Source of the DNA: Streptomyces seoulensis
Lineage (GTDB): Bacteria > Actinomycetota > Actinomycetes > Streptomycetales > Streptomycetaceae
Assembly: GCF_022846655.1 (NCBI RefSeq)
Contig: NZ_AP025667.1
Location: 4,005,001-4,069,000, forward strand
Direction: 5' to 3'
Length of the DNA stretch: 64,000 nucleotides
Part shown: piece by piece, positions 45,410-53,644 of the stretch
Layout: every line of letters begins with the position of its first letter
How positions within the stretch are numbered: position 1 is the stretch's first letter
Notes under the pieces: generated by a model
Told to the model about the DNA's origin: nothing
The model's input: only the letters and a program-made list of their open reading frames with translations
Databases searched by the model: none
Position numbers and translations under genes: made by a program

Positions 45410-47221
45410 CTACCCCGCCGGCCCGTCCAGTACCACCCTCAACTGGTGCAGCCGCACCGCCAGATGCAGACGCAGCGCGGAGTCGGCCGAGCGCCAGTCG
45501 TCGCCGAGGAGGGCGGCGATGCGGTCCAGGCGCTTCAGGAGGGTGTTGGTGTGCACGTGGAGAAAGTGGGCGGTCCGGCTCAGACTCCCGGCGTGGGCGA
45601 AGTAGGCGGCGGCCGTGCTGACCAGGTCGGTCGACCGGCGCCGGTCGTAGTCGAGCAGTGGTCCGAGGGAGTCGCCGATGAACCCCTCCAGCTCCTGCGA
45701 GCGCCGGGGGTCGAAGACGAGCCCGTACATCGCGTACCGCCGCGTGGTGGCACCGCGGTCGCTCTCGCCGAGGCAGCGCATGACGTCCAGGCAGCGTTGG
45801 GCCAGCGTGAAGGAGTGGGCGCGGTCGTGCCCGGTGATCCGGTCGGCGACCACGAGCACCGGCGTGCCGAGCCTGCGGCGCAGCCGGTGGTGCAGCGTCC
45901 GTACCGCCGCCTCGGGGTCGTCGGTACGGAGCAGCATCGTCGCCCGGCCCAGGTATTCGCCCGCCAGCCCGGACCACTCCGGTGAGGAGGCGTGCAGCTC
46001 GCGGACGATGTCGCCGGTGGGCCGGTCGGGGCAGTCGGCGGTGACCAGGACGTCGAGCTGGTCGACGTCGACGCCCCGCGCGAGCGCCCGGTCGCGCAGT
46101 GCCGGATGGACGGGCTGGAGCGGCGGGTGGGACAGCAGCTCCATGAGCAGTTCGCCCCGTACCCGTTCCTCGGCCTCCACGCGGGCGTCGCGCATGAGCG
46201 CGAGCAGGCCGGTTATCTGGGCCGAGCGCTCCAGCATCCGGACGTCGGCCGACTCCGTGACGGCCCGCCGCCGCAGGGACAGGGAGCCGAGGTGGCTGCC
46301 CCCGGCCTGGATGGCGGCCACACTGAGGACCGTACCGTCGGCCCCCTCGCCGTGGACGCAGCGGCCGGTCCGGCGCGCTCTCTCCAGCAACTCCTTCTCG
46401 AGGCACGGATCGTCGCCCGCCGTCGCCGACCCGGAGGAACGCGTGGCCACGACCTCGTCGTCCCGGTCCCGGATGGTGACCACGCCCTCCAGGTGGTCGA
46501 CCAGCGACTGGGCGATGTCCCCCGGCCCTCCCCCGGTCAGCACCACATGGGTCAGCGCCTCGTGCACGGCGGCGGCCCGCTCCATCGTGGCGACCTGGTC
46601 CTCGATGACGCGGTAGGCGTCCCTGAGCCGCTGGAGGGCGACCCGGCTCTCGTCGTACAGCCGGGCGTTGTTGAGGGCGATCGCGGCATGGTCGGCGAAG
46701 GCGCTGAGGAGGGCGACCTCGTCCTTCTCGAAGGGGCGCTCGGTGCGGTCGGCGGCGAAGAGGACACCGATCACGCCATCGCCCACCAGGAGAGGCACTC
46801 CGAGCAGGGCCACGAGCCCCTCTCTGGCGACGAGGAGGTCGAAGTCGCGGTGGCGGTGGAAGCCGTCGGCCTGCCGGTAGTCGCTGACCCAGACCGGCGC
46901 TCTGGCCTCGATGACCGAGCCGCCGAGGCCCGCCCCCGCGGGCATGCGCGCGAAGGAGAACTCCGGCGAGATGGTGCCGGCCGACGCGCTGAGGGTGAGG
47001 TCGCCGTCCGCGTCCAGGAGCGAGAGATAGACGAAGTCGCTGCCGATCAGCTCATGTGCCTCCCGGACGATCGACGGGAGCACCACGTCGACCTCCCCCA
47101 GCACGGTCAGCGAACGGGCCGTCGCGTACAGGCTGCTGAGCTCGCGTTCGCGGCGCAGCCGGTAGGCGGCCAGTTCGCCGTGGCCGCCGTCGCTCGCCGG
47201 CTCGGAATCGGTCGGTGCCAT
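45410..47221 (-). CDS. PucR/CdaR-type regulator with GAF domain
   Basis: A 603-residue regulator from ATG 47221 (GAAGG upstream). A GAF domain (about 35-190) holds LIGSDFVYLSLLDADGDLT and FADHAAIALNNARLYDE; a central CdaR-like region follows; and the C-terminal PucR helix-turn-helix (about 540-595) has TAAAYFAHAGSLSRTAHFLH and VHTNTLLKRLDRIAALLG. It is divergent from the permease and CoA-ligase genes and probably activates them when the carboxylic acid or a derivative is present. Confidence 0.88.
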   Translation of the reverse strand: MAPTDSEPASDGGHGELAAYRLRRERELSSLYATARSLTVLGEVDVVLPSIVREAHELIGSDFVYLSLLDADGDLTLSASAGTISPEFSFARMPAGAGLGGSVIEARAPVWVSDYRQADGFHRHRDFDLLVAREGLVALLGVPLLVGDGVIGVLFAADRTERPFEKDEVALLSAFADHAAIALNNARLYDESRVALQRLRDAYRVIEDQVATMERAAAVHEALTHVVLTGGGPGDIAQSLVDHLEGVVTIRDRDDEVVATRSSGSATAGDDPCLEKELLERARRTGRCVHGEGADGTVLSVAAIQAGGSHLGSLSLRRRAVTESADVRMLERSAQITGLLALMRDARVEAEERVRGELLMELLSHPPLQPVHPALRDRALARGVDVDQLDVLVTADCPDRPTGDIVRELHASSPEWSGLAGEYLGRATMLLRTDDPEAAVRTLHHRLRRRLGTPVLVVADRITGHDRAHSFTLAQRCLDVMRCLGESDRGATTRRYAMYGLVFDPRRSQELEGFIGDSLGPLLDYDRRRSTDLVSTAAAYFAHAGSLSRTAHFLHVHTNTLLKRLDRIAALLGDDWRSADSALRLHLAVRLHQLRVVLDGPAG

Positions 47222-47237
47222 GGATCGCCTTCGACTG

Positions 47238-47250
47238 CTCTCGACGAGAG
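47238..47250. promoter_or_regulatory. Dyad near PucR-type gene start
   Basis: CTCTCG-A-CGAGAG is a perfect dyad 17 bp upstream of the regulator ATG, in the 216-bp divergent region. A weaker GGTGG/CCACC dyad lies just beyond (47254-47277). Either may be an autoregulatory site. Confidence 0.4.
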
Positions 47251-47437
47251 AGGAGGTGGTGGATTCACCCACCCCCAGGGTGCGAGGAGTGTAGCCAATC
47301 CCCATCTCGCGAAGTGCCTGCTCAGCCCTACTCTCACCCCACGACACAGACACGGCGCAGAGCTGTGGCACAGGTCCCGACCGGCCGGCGGGCGTCCTCG
47401 CACCCACCCCTGAACCAGAACCGGAGGGATGCCTCCC

Positions 47438-48823
47438 ATGGCCTCATCCGCGCAGGCCCACGTCCAGGCTGACGGCTCCGATCCCGCCACGGTGCCCGAG
47501 CGCCGCACCGGCTGGAAGCTGCTGGCGGCCGGGCTGATCGGCAGCTCGATCGAGTGGTACGACTTCTTCCTCTACGGCACGGCGGCGGCACTGGTCTTCC
47601 CGCACGTCTTCTTCCCGCACTCGTCCGCCTTCATGGGCACGCTGCTGTCCTTCAGCACCTTCTGGGCCGGTTTCGTGGCCCGGCCGCTCGGCGGGCTGCT
47701 CGCCGGTCACTTCGGTGACAAGCACGGGCGCAAGCCGACGGTCGTGGCCTGCCTGATCGGCATGGCCGCCGCGACGTTCCTCATCGGCTGTCTGCCGAGC
47801 GCCTCGACGGCCGGCGTGCTCGCACCGGTCCTGCTGGTGCTGCTCCGCTTCGTCCAGGGGGCGGCGGCGGGTGGCCAGTGGGGCGGCATCGCGCTGCTCC
47901 TCACCGAGTCGGCGCACCCCAAACGCCGTGGCTTCGCGGGCACGTTCGGCCAGACGAGCGTGCCGGTGGCGGTCATCATCGTGAACCTGATCTTCACCAC
48001 GACCGGGTCCGTCGTGTCGAGCGACGCGTTCCTGGACTGGGGCTGGCGCATCCCGTTCCTGCTCAGCGCGGTCATGTTCCCCGTCGTCCTGCACATCCAG
48101 AACAAGGTCGAGGACACCCCGGACTTCCGCGAACTCCAGAAGGCGGCGGCGGGCAAGCCGGAGGCGAGTGTGGTCCGGGCCCCGCTGACCGAGGCCGTAC
48201 GCCACAACTGGCGCACGATCCTGCTCGGTTGCGGCACCCTGTCCGCCACGAACAGCCTCTTCTACGTCAGCATCACCGGCCTGCTCAGCTACGGCACGAC
48301 CACGCTGCACATGGAACGCAACTCCCTGCTCACCGTCACCCTGCTCAGCTCGGCCCTGATGGCGGGGATACTCCCCTACGCGGGTCACCTGTCGGACCGC
48401 TTCGGCCGCCGCAACCTGGTCCTCGTCGGCGGACTCGGCGTGGCCGCCTGGGCGTTCCCCTACTTCGCGCTGGTGGACACGGCGTCGGCGCCGCTGGTCT
48501 TCGTCGCGGTCACGGTCGGCTTCCTCTTCCAGGGCCTTACGTACGGCCCGATGGCCGCCTTCCTCGGTGAGCTGTTCGCACCCAACGTCCGCTATTCCGG
48601 GGCCTCTTTGGCCTACCAGCTCTCCGCCATCGTCGTGAGCGGCGGCACGCCGATCCTGATGACCGCCGTGGTCGCCAAGACGGGGACGACCACGCTGGTC
48701 GCGGCGTACATCGCCCTCATGGGCCTGATCACCTTCGCCAGCGCCTGGTTCCTGCCCGAGACGAACCCCGCCGAGGTACGCGGTGACCCGGACGCGCTGC
48801 CCGGTGCGCAGCTCTACTCCTGA
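47438..48823 (+). CDS. MHS family (metabolite:H+ symporter) MFS transporter
   Basis: A 461-residue transporter. GLIGSSIEWYDFFLYGTAAA in helix 1, the FGDKHGRKPTVV loop and QGAAAGGQWGGIALLLTES are diagnostic of the MHS group, which imports carboxylates such as citrate, shikimate or aromatic acids. The ATG at 47438 has GGAGGG 9 nt upstream; an ATG at 47429 is too close to it. It is followed 35 nt later by the CoA ligase, suggesting uptake then CoA activation of one acid. Confidence 0.9.
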   Translation: MASSAQAHVQADGSDPATVPERRTGWKLLAAGLIGSSIEWYDFFLYGTAAALVFPHVFFPHSSAFMGTLLSFSTFWAGFVARPLGGLLAGHFGDKHGRKPTVVACLIGMAAATFLIGCLPSASTAGVLAPVLLVLLRFVQGAAAGGQWGGIALLLTESAHPKRRGFAGTFGQTSVPVAVIIVNLIFTTTGSVVSSDAFLDWGWRIPFLLSAVMFPVVLHIQNKVEDTPDFRELQKAAAGKPEASVVRAPLTEAVRHNWRTILLGCGTLSATNSLFYVSITGLLSYGTTTLHMERNSLLTVTLLSSALMAGILPYAGHLSDRFGRRNLVLVGGLGVAAWAFPYFALVDTASAPLVFVAVTVGFLFQGLTYGPMAAFLGELFAPNVRYSGASLAYQLSAIVVSGGTPILMTAVVAKTGTTTLVAAYIALMGLITFASAWFLPETNPAEVRGDPDALPGAQLYS

Positions 48824-48858
48824 CCGGCCGGATTCCCCAACGACGAGGAGACATAGCC

Positions 48859-50346
48859 ATGTTCACCCCCGAACCGGGGTTCCCGCTCGGTGACATCCCG
48901 GCCGTGTACGCGGCCGGGCGCCCAGACGCCGTCGCGGTCCGCTGCGGCGACGCGGAGCTCACCTGGGAGCAGCTCCACCAGGCGAGCGACGCCGTCGCAC
49001 GCGGTCTGAAGCGGACCGGCGTCGAGCGCGGGCACATCGTCCCCCTCATGCTGCCCAACGGTGTGGACGTCGTGGTGGGGGCCTTCGCCTGCCTCAGGAT
49101 CGGTGCGGTGCCCCAGCCGCTGTCGACCAGGCTCGCTCCGGCCGAGGAGGAGGCGATCCTCGCGCTGTCCGAACCTGTCACGGTCGTCGGCCTGCGGGAG
49201 GGCGCACCCGTCGGCGACGGCCGGTTCAGGTCCACCACCGTGGCCGTGCTGCGTCGACTCGGCAGCACGGAGGCGGCCTTGAGGACGGAGGTCGGGCCTT
49301 CGTGGAAGGCGCCCACCTCCGGCGGTTCGACCGGCAGGCCGAAGATCATCCTGTCGGGGGCGGAAGGAGCGTTCAACCCGTTCGACATGGAAGCGTGGGG
49401 CCTCAGGCCCGGCGAGCGGTCGCTCGTCACCGCGCCCGTCCACCACAACGCGCCCTTCTCCACGGCCATGACGACGCTGTTCAACGGCGGCACCGTCACA
49501 CTCCTCGCGCGCTTCGACGCCGAACAGGTCCTGGCCGAGGCCGAACGGCACGCGATCACCTGGGTGTACCTGGTGCCGACGATGATGCGCCGCATCCTGG
49601 CCCTCCCCGAACCGGTACGCGCCCGCTACGACCTCTCCTCGCTCGTCTCGGTCTGGCACTGCGCCGAACCGTGCCCGCCCGCGACCAAGCAGGCATGGAT
49701 CGACTGGCTGGGCCCGGAAAGGGTCTGGGAGCTGTACGCGGGCACCGAGGCCCAGGCCGGCTGCACGATCTCCGGCACCGAGTGGCTGGAGCACCGCGGC
49801 TCGGTGGGCCGCCCCGCCTGGGGTGAGATCAGGATCGTCGGCCTCGACGGCACACCGGTCACCGAGCCCGGTGTGCCCGGTGAGATCTTCATGCGGGTCG
49901 CTGCGGGCAAACCGCCGGCCTTCCGCTACCTCGGCGCCGAACTCCACGAGACCGACGGGTGGTCGACCCTCGGCGACATCGGCGAGTTCGACGCGGACGG
50001 CTACCTGTACCTCCACGACCGCCGCTCGGACATGCTCCTGGTCGGCGGGGTGAACGTGTACCCCGCCGAGATCGAGGGCGCGCTCACCGAGCACCCGCAC
50101 GTCCTGTCCAGCGCGGTCATCGGCCTGCCGGACCCCGACCGCGGCAACCGCGTCCATGCCATCGTTCAGATCGAGGAGGGCCGTACGACCACCCCCGAGG
50201 AGCTCACCGCGTTCCTGACCAGCCGGCTGTCCCCCCACAAGCTCCCCAGGTCCGTCGAGTTGGTGACGACCCCGCTGCGCAGCGCGGCCGGGAAACTCAG
50301 GCGCTCGGCGCTGCGGGCGGAACGTCTGAACGGCACTCCCGACTGA
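48859..50346 (+). CDS. Acyl-CoA ligase, AMP-binding (bile acid/aromatic-type)
   Basis: A 495-residue adenylate-forming enzyme. Motifs are APTSGGSTGRPKIILSG (nucleotide loop), YAGTEAQAGC, STLGDIGEFDADGYLYLHDR and DMLLVGGVNVYPAEIE, and LRSAAGKLRRSAL with the catalytic Lys. The sequence TSGGSTGRPK and the compact length recall bile acid-CoA ligase-like enzymes. With the MHS permease and divergent PucR regulator it forms a substrate-uptake and activation module. The downstream degradation enzymes are not in the window. Confidence 0.9.
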   Translation: MFTPEPGFPLGDIPAVYAAGRPDAVAVRCGDAELTWEQLHQASDAVARGLKRTGVERGHIVPLMLPNGVDVVVGAFACLRIGAVPQPLSTRLAPAEEEAILALSEPVTVVGLREGAPVGDGRFRSTTVAVLRRLGSTEAALRTEVGPSWKAPTSGGSTGRPKIILSGAEGAFNPFDMEAWGLRPGERSLVTAPVHHNAPFSTAMTTLFNGGTVTLLARFDAEQVLAEAERHAITWVYLVPTMMRRILALPEPVRARYDLSSLVSVWHCAEPCPPATKQAWIDWLGPERVWELYAGTEAQAGCTISGTEWLEHRGSVGRPAWGEIRIVGLDGTPVTEPGVPGEIFMRVAAGKPPAFRYLGAELHETDGWSTLGDIGEFDADGYLYLHDRRSDMLLVGGVNVYPAEIEGALTEHPHVLSSAVIGLPDPDRGNRVHAIVQIEEGRTTTPEELTAFLTSRLSPHKLPRSVELVTTPLRSAAGKLRRSALRAERLNGTPD

Positions 50347-50512
50347 GGCGTTTCGGGCGCCGGCGGACCATCGGCATGTCAGCCGGCGCCCGGAAGTCAC
50401 GGCGATTCCCGAAGCTCACTCATTCGGCAGACGGACAAATCGTCGCACATCGATTTCCGACACCTACCCTGCAAAAACCTAACGCAGCGGTCACCCTCAT
50501 CGGAGATCACAC

Positions 50513-51433
50513 ATGAATGACCAGCAGAACGCGAAAGACGTACCCCGGCGTCAATTCGTGGCACTCTCCGGTGCCATCGGTGCCGCGGCGCTCCTGACCG
50601 GCGCGGCCGCGATGGGCGGCACGGCCACGGCGGCGAACGGGGGGAGCGCGGGCCCCACGCCCGACACCTGCCCCACTACTCCCCCGCCCCCGGGCGGCGC
50701 GAGCCCGTGTCCCCCCGCCCAGCTCCAGGGGCTCTGCGGCAGGCCCACGGACAACGACCCGCTGTGGCACGACGTCCAGTACTGCACCAACGGGACGGTG
50801 CCCCCGCCGCCGCAGCCCAAGCCGGACTGCCTGAAGATGACCCCGAACTACGTCGTGCTGCACGGAAAGCCGGAGACCACGCACAACTATCTCCTGCTGC
50901 CCACATGCCGTGTCACGGGTATCGAATGCCCGTTCCTGGAGACGGGTGGGGTGGCGAACTACTGGCACGAGGCGTGGGAGAACGCGCGCAGCGGCGGAAG
51001 TGTCCCCGTGCAGTACCCCAACATCGGACTGGGCATCAACTCCCAGGGCGCCCGGCGCTTCGACCAGCTCCACATCCACATGGCCGGTGTCCGGGCGAGC
51101 ACGCAGCGTCGGCTCCAGGAGCTGGAGACGCAGGGCCGCATGGCCACGTCCCCCTCGCAGTGGGCGGCGACGGGCAACCAGGCCGCCATCACGGGGTCGG
51201 CGGGCGACCGCGTGTACCGCATCCTCCGGCTCCCCAACCTCAGGGACAACCTCTTCAACCTGCTGTACACGAACGTGGTGCGGCCGAACTCCCTGAGCAT
51301 GGCGAACCAGACCATGATCGTGGTCCCGAAGATCACAGCCACCGGCTTCGCCAACGCCTTCTACGTCCTCAACAGCGACACGTCGATCCACGACGGCACG
51401 AGCACGTGCGACTACCTGCTGGTGTACAACTGA
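50513..51433 (+). CDS. cdh: CDP-diacylglycerol pyrophosphatase, Tat-exported
   Basis: A 306-residue protein. The N-terminus has a twin-arginine signal (PRRQFVALSG, then an Ala-rich core to about residue 41). The mature domain carries the CDH signatures YVVLHGKPETTHNYLLLPT, RVTGIECPFL and the active-site QLHIHMAGVR with His187 and His189. Family members split CDP-diacylglycerol into CMP and phosphatidate in the periplasm or outer membrane face. Tat export is likely here. ATG 50513 has GGAG upstream. Confidence 0.85.
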   Translation: MNDQQNAKDVPRRQFVALSGAIGAAALLTGAAAMGGTATAANGGSAGPTPDTCPTTPPPPGGASPCPPAQLQGLCGRPTDNDPLWHDVQYCTNGTVPPPPQPKPDCLKMTPNYVVLHGKPETTHNYLLLPTCRVTGIECPFLETGGVANYWHEAWENARSGGSVPVQYPNIGLGINSQGARRFDQLHIHMAGVRASTQRRLQELETQGRMATSPSQWAATGNQAAITGSAGDRVYRILRLPNLRDNLFNLLYTNVVRPNSLSMANQTMIVVPKITATGFANAFYVLNSDTSIHDGTSTCDYLLVYN

Positions 51434-51453
51434 CGCCTGCCGACGAGCGACGC

Positions 51454-51485
51454 GGGCCGGCTCCGTACACCTCGGGAACCGGCCC
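51454..51485. terminator. Hairpin terminator, convergent genes
   Basis: GGGCCGG-C-TCC (51454-51464) pairs with GG-A-ACCGGCCC (51475-51485), with one mismatch, between the CDP-diacylglycerol pyrophosphatase and membrane-protein genes. Confidence 0.5.
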
Positions 51486-51496
51486 TCCGCCTCACC

Positions 51497-52798
51497 TCAG
51501 TCGCGCCAGCGCGGGTCGAGGGCGATGGTCCGCAGGCGCCGCATGCTCAGCGCGGGCTCCGGCCGGGTCACCGGGCCCGCCTCGGCATAGGAGTTGATCT
51601 CCCGGACCACGACGCGCAGGCCGTTCCGGTCCAGGGTGTCGACCTGCCAGACGACGGCCGAACCGCCCTTCTCGGAGGCGTCACGGGCTTCCTTCACCTC
51701 GGTGCCGTCCTCCAGCTCCGCACTGTGGCAGGTGAGATGCTCGCCGGCGCAGCCCATCATCCCTTTCAGCACCTGCGTGCGATCGCGCTGGATCTCCACG
51801 GACAGGAAGCTCTGTCCCTTGCCGTCGTCGTGGACCAGTTGCGCCCGTCCGGCGCCGCTGTTCACGTCCGTGACGCGATTCCCACCCGGCAGCAGGGAGC
51901 GCAGGACCGAGGTCATCCGGGTGGCGGCCGGGAGGTCGTCCCGACCGGGTGGCGGACCAGGAGTGTTCTCGGCGGGGATGGAGTCGATCGCCTTCCGCCA
52001 CGCCGGGCTCCGCACGATCGAGGCCAGCCGGTCCATGGACAGCACGGGAACCACGGTGGAGGCCGAGTCCTTCTCGCCACCCCCGCCGAACTCCTGCAGG
52101 GACAGCTTCGCCCCGTCCCGCGTCACCAGATCCACGTACCAGCGGCGCTGCCCGGCATCGCTGTTCGGGTACGTGAAGGACTTGGTGGAGGTGAGCACGG
52201 AGCCGTCGGAGAACTTCCTCGTGGAGCATTCGTCGTACGGCCGCACCTCGACGGGCAGGCAGGCGCTCCCCTCCTCCGGCCCCGCGGTGTCGCGGCCCGA
52301 CCGGGTGATCATCAGATCGACGGCGGACTTCGTGCCGTGCCGGTCGGTGTAGACGAGCCCCGCCGAAGGCATCGCCGACCACGCGTCCGCCGGCGTCCCC
52401 TTCCCGGACGTGTGCGTGATGGTGCCGCCCGCGGGCATCAGGCTCCGCAGTGTCGCCACCATGTCCGCCGCGCCGACCGGCGGAGCCGTGGTCGTCACGC
52501 CGCCCGTGATCGCCGGGTCGGCGAGTGTGAGGCCGGAGGGCCGCGCGGTCCCGCCCTGAAGCAGTCCCGTCCCGGCCAGGACGCCGCCGACCGCCGCCAT
52601 CGTCAGCACGACACCGCCGCCGACCCGCGCGGCCTGCCACCGCCGCTTCCGGCGCCCGCGCAGGGCGGCGCGTTCCAGTAGTCCGGGGGGCAGTGGGGGC
52701 AGTGTGTCAGCGGCGGCGTCCAGCGCGGCGGGCAACCCCAGCTCGAACATCTGGTCGCTGTCGTCCGCTCCGAATGTGTCATGCGCCTGGGAGGGCAT
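51497..52798 (-). CDS. Single-pass membrane protein with duplicated extracellular domain, partner of SigE-type sigma factor
   Basis: A 433-residue protein. Residues 1-59 are cytosolic, 60-80 are a membrane segment, and two related outer domains follow: repeat 1 (about 111-270) and repeat 2 (about 291-433). They align at MVATLRSLMPAGG/MTSVLRSLLPGGN, WYVDLVTRDGAKLSLQE/WQVDTLDRNGLRVVVRE and PVLSMDRLASIVRSPAWRK/PALSMRRLRTIALDPRWRD. It follows the sigma factor gene, as anti-sigma-like membrane proteins do, so it probably holds that sigma factor at the membrane. There is no zinc-binding ZAS motif. Confidence 0.75.
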   Translation of the reverse strand: MPSQAHDTFGADDSDQMFELGLPAALDAAADTLPPLPPGLLERAALRGRRKRRWQAARVGGGVVLTMAAVGGVLAGTGLLQGGTARPSGLTLADPAITGGVTTTAPPVGAADMVATLRSLMPAGGTITHTSGKGTPADAWSAMPSAGLVYTDRHGTKSAVDLMITRSGRDTAGPEEGSACLPVEVRPYDECSTRKFSDGSVLTSTKSFTYPNSDAGQRRWYVDLVTRDGAKLSLQEFGGGGEKDSASTVVPVLSMDRLASIVRSPAWRKAIDSIPAENTPGPPPGRDDLPAATRMTSVLRSLLPGGNRVTDVNSGAGRAQLVHDDGKGQSFLSVEIQRDRTQVLKGMMGCAGEHLTCHSAELEDGTEVKEARDASEKGGSAVVWQVDTLDRNGLRVVVREINSYAEAGPVTRPEPALSMRRLRTIALDPRWRD

Positions 52799-52881
52799 GG
52801 GAAATCTCCGTCTTCTGCGTTCCTGGGTACGACGATGAGGGCGCGCGGCCCGGATTCTCGGGTGGGGGGGAGGCACGGCTC

Positions 52882-53388
52882 CTATCGGAGCGCCAGCTCC
52901 GCCAACTGGTCCCCGAGCAGCGCCCGCAGCCGTCCGAGGGCGCGCAGGCTCCGGACGCGGACGGCGCCCGGCGAGACACGGAGGACCTCGGCCGTCTCCT
53001 CGACCGACCGGTCCTCCCAGTACCGGAGCACCAGCACAGCCCGGTCGTTGGCCGACAGCCGGGCCAGCCCCTCCAGCAGGGTCAGCCGCAGCTCGGTGTC
53101 GTCGGCACGGTCCGCGGTCTCGGGTATGCGGTCACTGGGCCGCTCCTTGGAACTGCGTCTGCGGCAGTGCGACAGGAAGGTACGGGTGAGCACCGTGTTC
53201 GCGTACGCCACCGGGGAGTCGATCCGGTTGATGCGCCGCCACGAGCAGTACATCTTGGCCAGGGTCTCCTGCACCAGGTCCTCGGCAAGGTACCGGTCGC
53301 CGCCGGTCAGCAGGCACGCGGTGCGGAAGAGATATGCCCCCCGCGCCACCGCGAATTCCTGGTACTCCCGGACTGCTGTGCTCGCCAT
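52882..53388 (-). CDS. SigE-family (group 4) RNA polymerase sigma factor
   Basis: A 168-residue sigma factor. Region 2 has EFAVARGAYLFRTACLLTGG and DLVQETLAKMYCSWRRI; region 4 has LEGLARLSANDRAVLVLRYW and EETAEVLRVSPGAVRVRSLR. This is the compact SigE-like group of actinobacteria that responds to envelope stress. It precedes the membrane protein at 51497 by about 80 bp. Upstream, TGTAAC and CGTCC about 18 bp apart (53425-53450, minus strand) could be an auto-regulated extracytoplasmic-type promoter. Confidence 0.9.
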   Translation of the reverse strand: MASTAVREYQEFAVARGAYLFRTACLLTGGDRYLAEDLVQETLAKMYCSWRRINRIDSPVAYANTVLTRTFLSHCRRRSSKERPSDRIPETADRADDTELRLTLLEGLARLSANDRAVLVLRYWEDRSVEETAEVLRVSPGAVRVRSLRALGRLRALLGDQLAELALR

Positions 53389-53518
53389 GGGGTCCTTCCG
53401 TGATCCGAGTTCACTGCTTGGACGACACGGCAGGCGGCGGACGTTACAGGCGGATCACCGGTACCGGGGCGGCGACTACGGCCTGGTGGTCAGCGCATCG
53501 ACCCGGTGCCTACGAAAA

Positions 53519-53548
53519 CTGGGAGGCGCCCGTGCGGGCGCCTCCCAG
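53519..53548 (-). terminator. Hairpin terminator of TerD-like gene
   Basis: CTGGGAGGCGCCCG (53519-53532) and CGGGCGCCTCCCAG (53535-53548) form a perfect 14-bp stem with a TG loop, about 100 bp beyond the stop codon. The 256-bp gap (53389-53644) otherwise holds only the sigma factor promoter. Confidence 0.8.
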
Positions 53549-53644
53549 AGGAAGTCAGCGGCGAGGAAAGCGAAGGAACTGGGTTTCGGGAAAGGAATGG
53601 AGAAGGAAGCCCCTTCATGGCCTCGCCGTGGGCAACGCTAGCAC

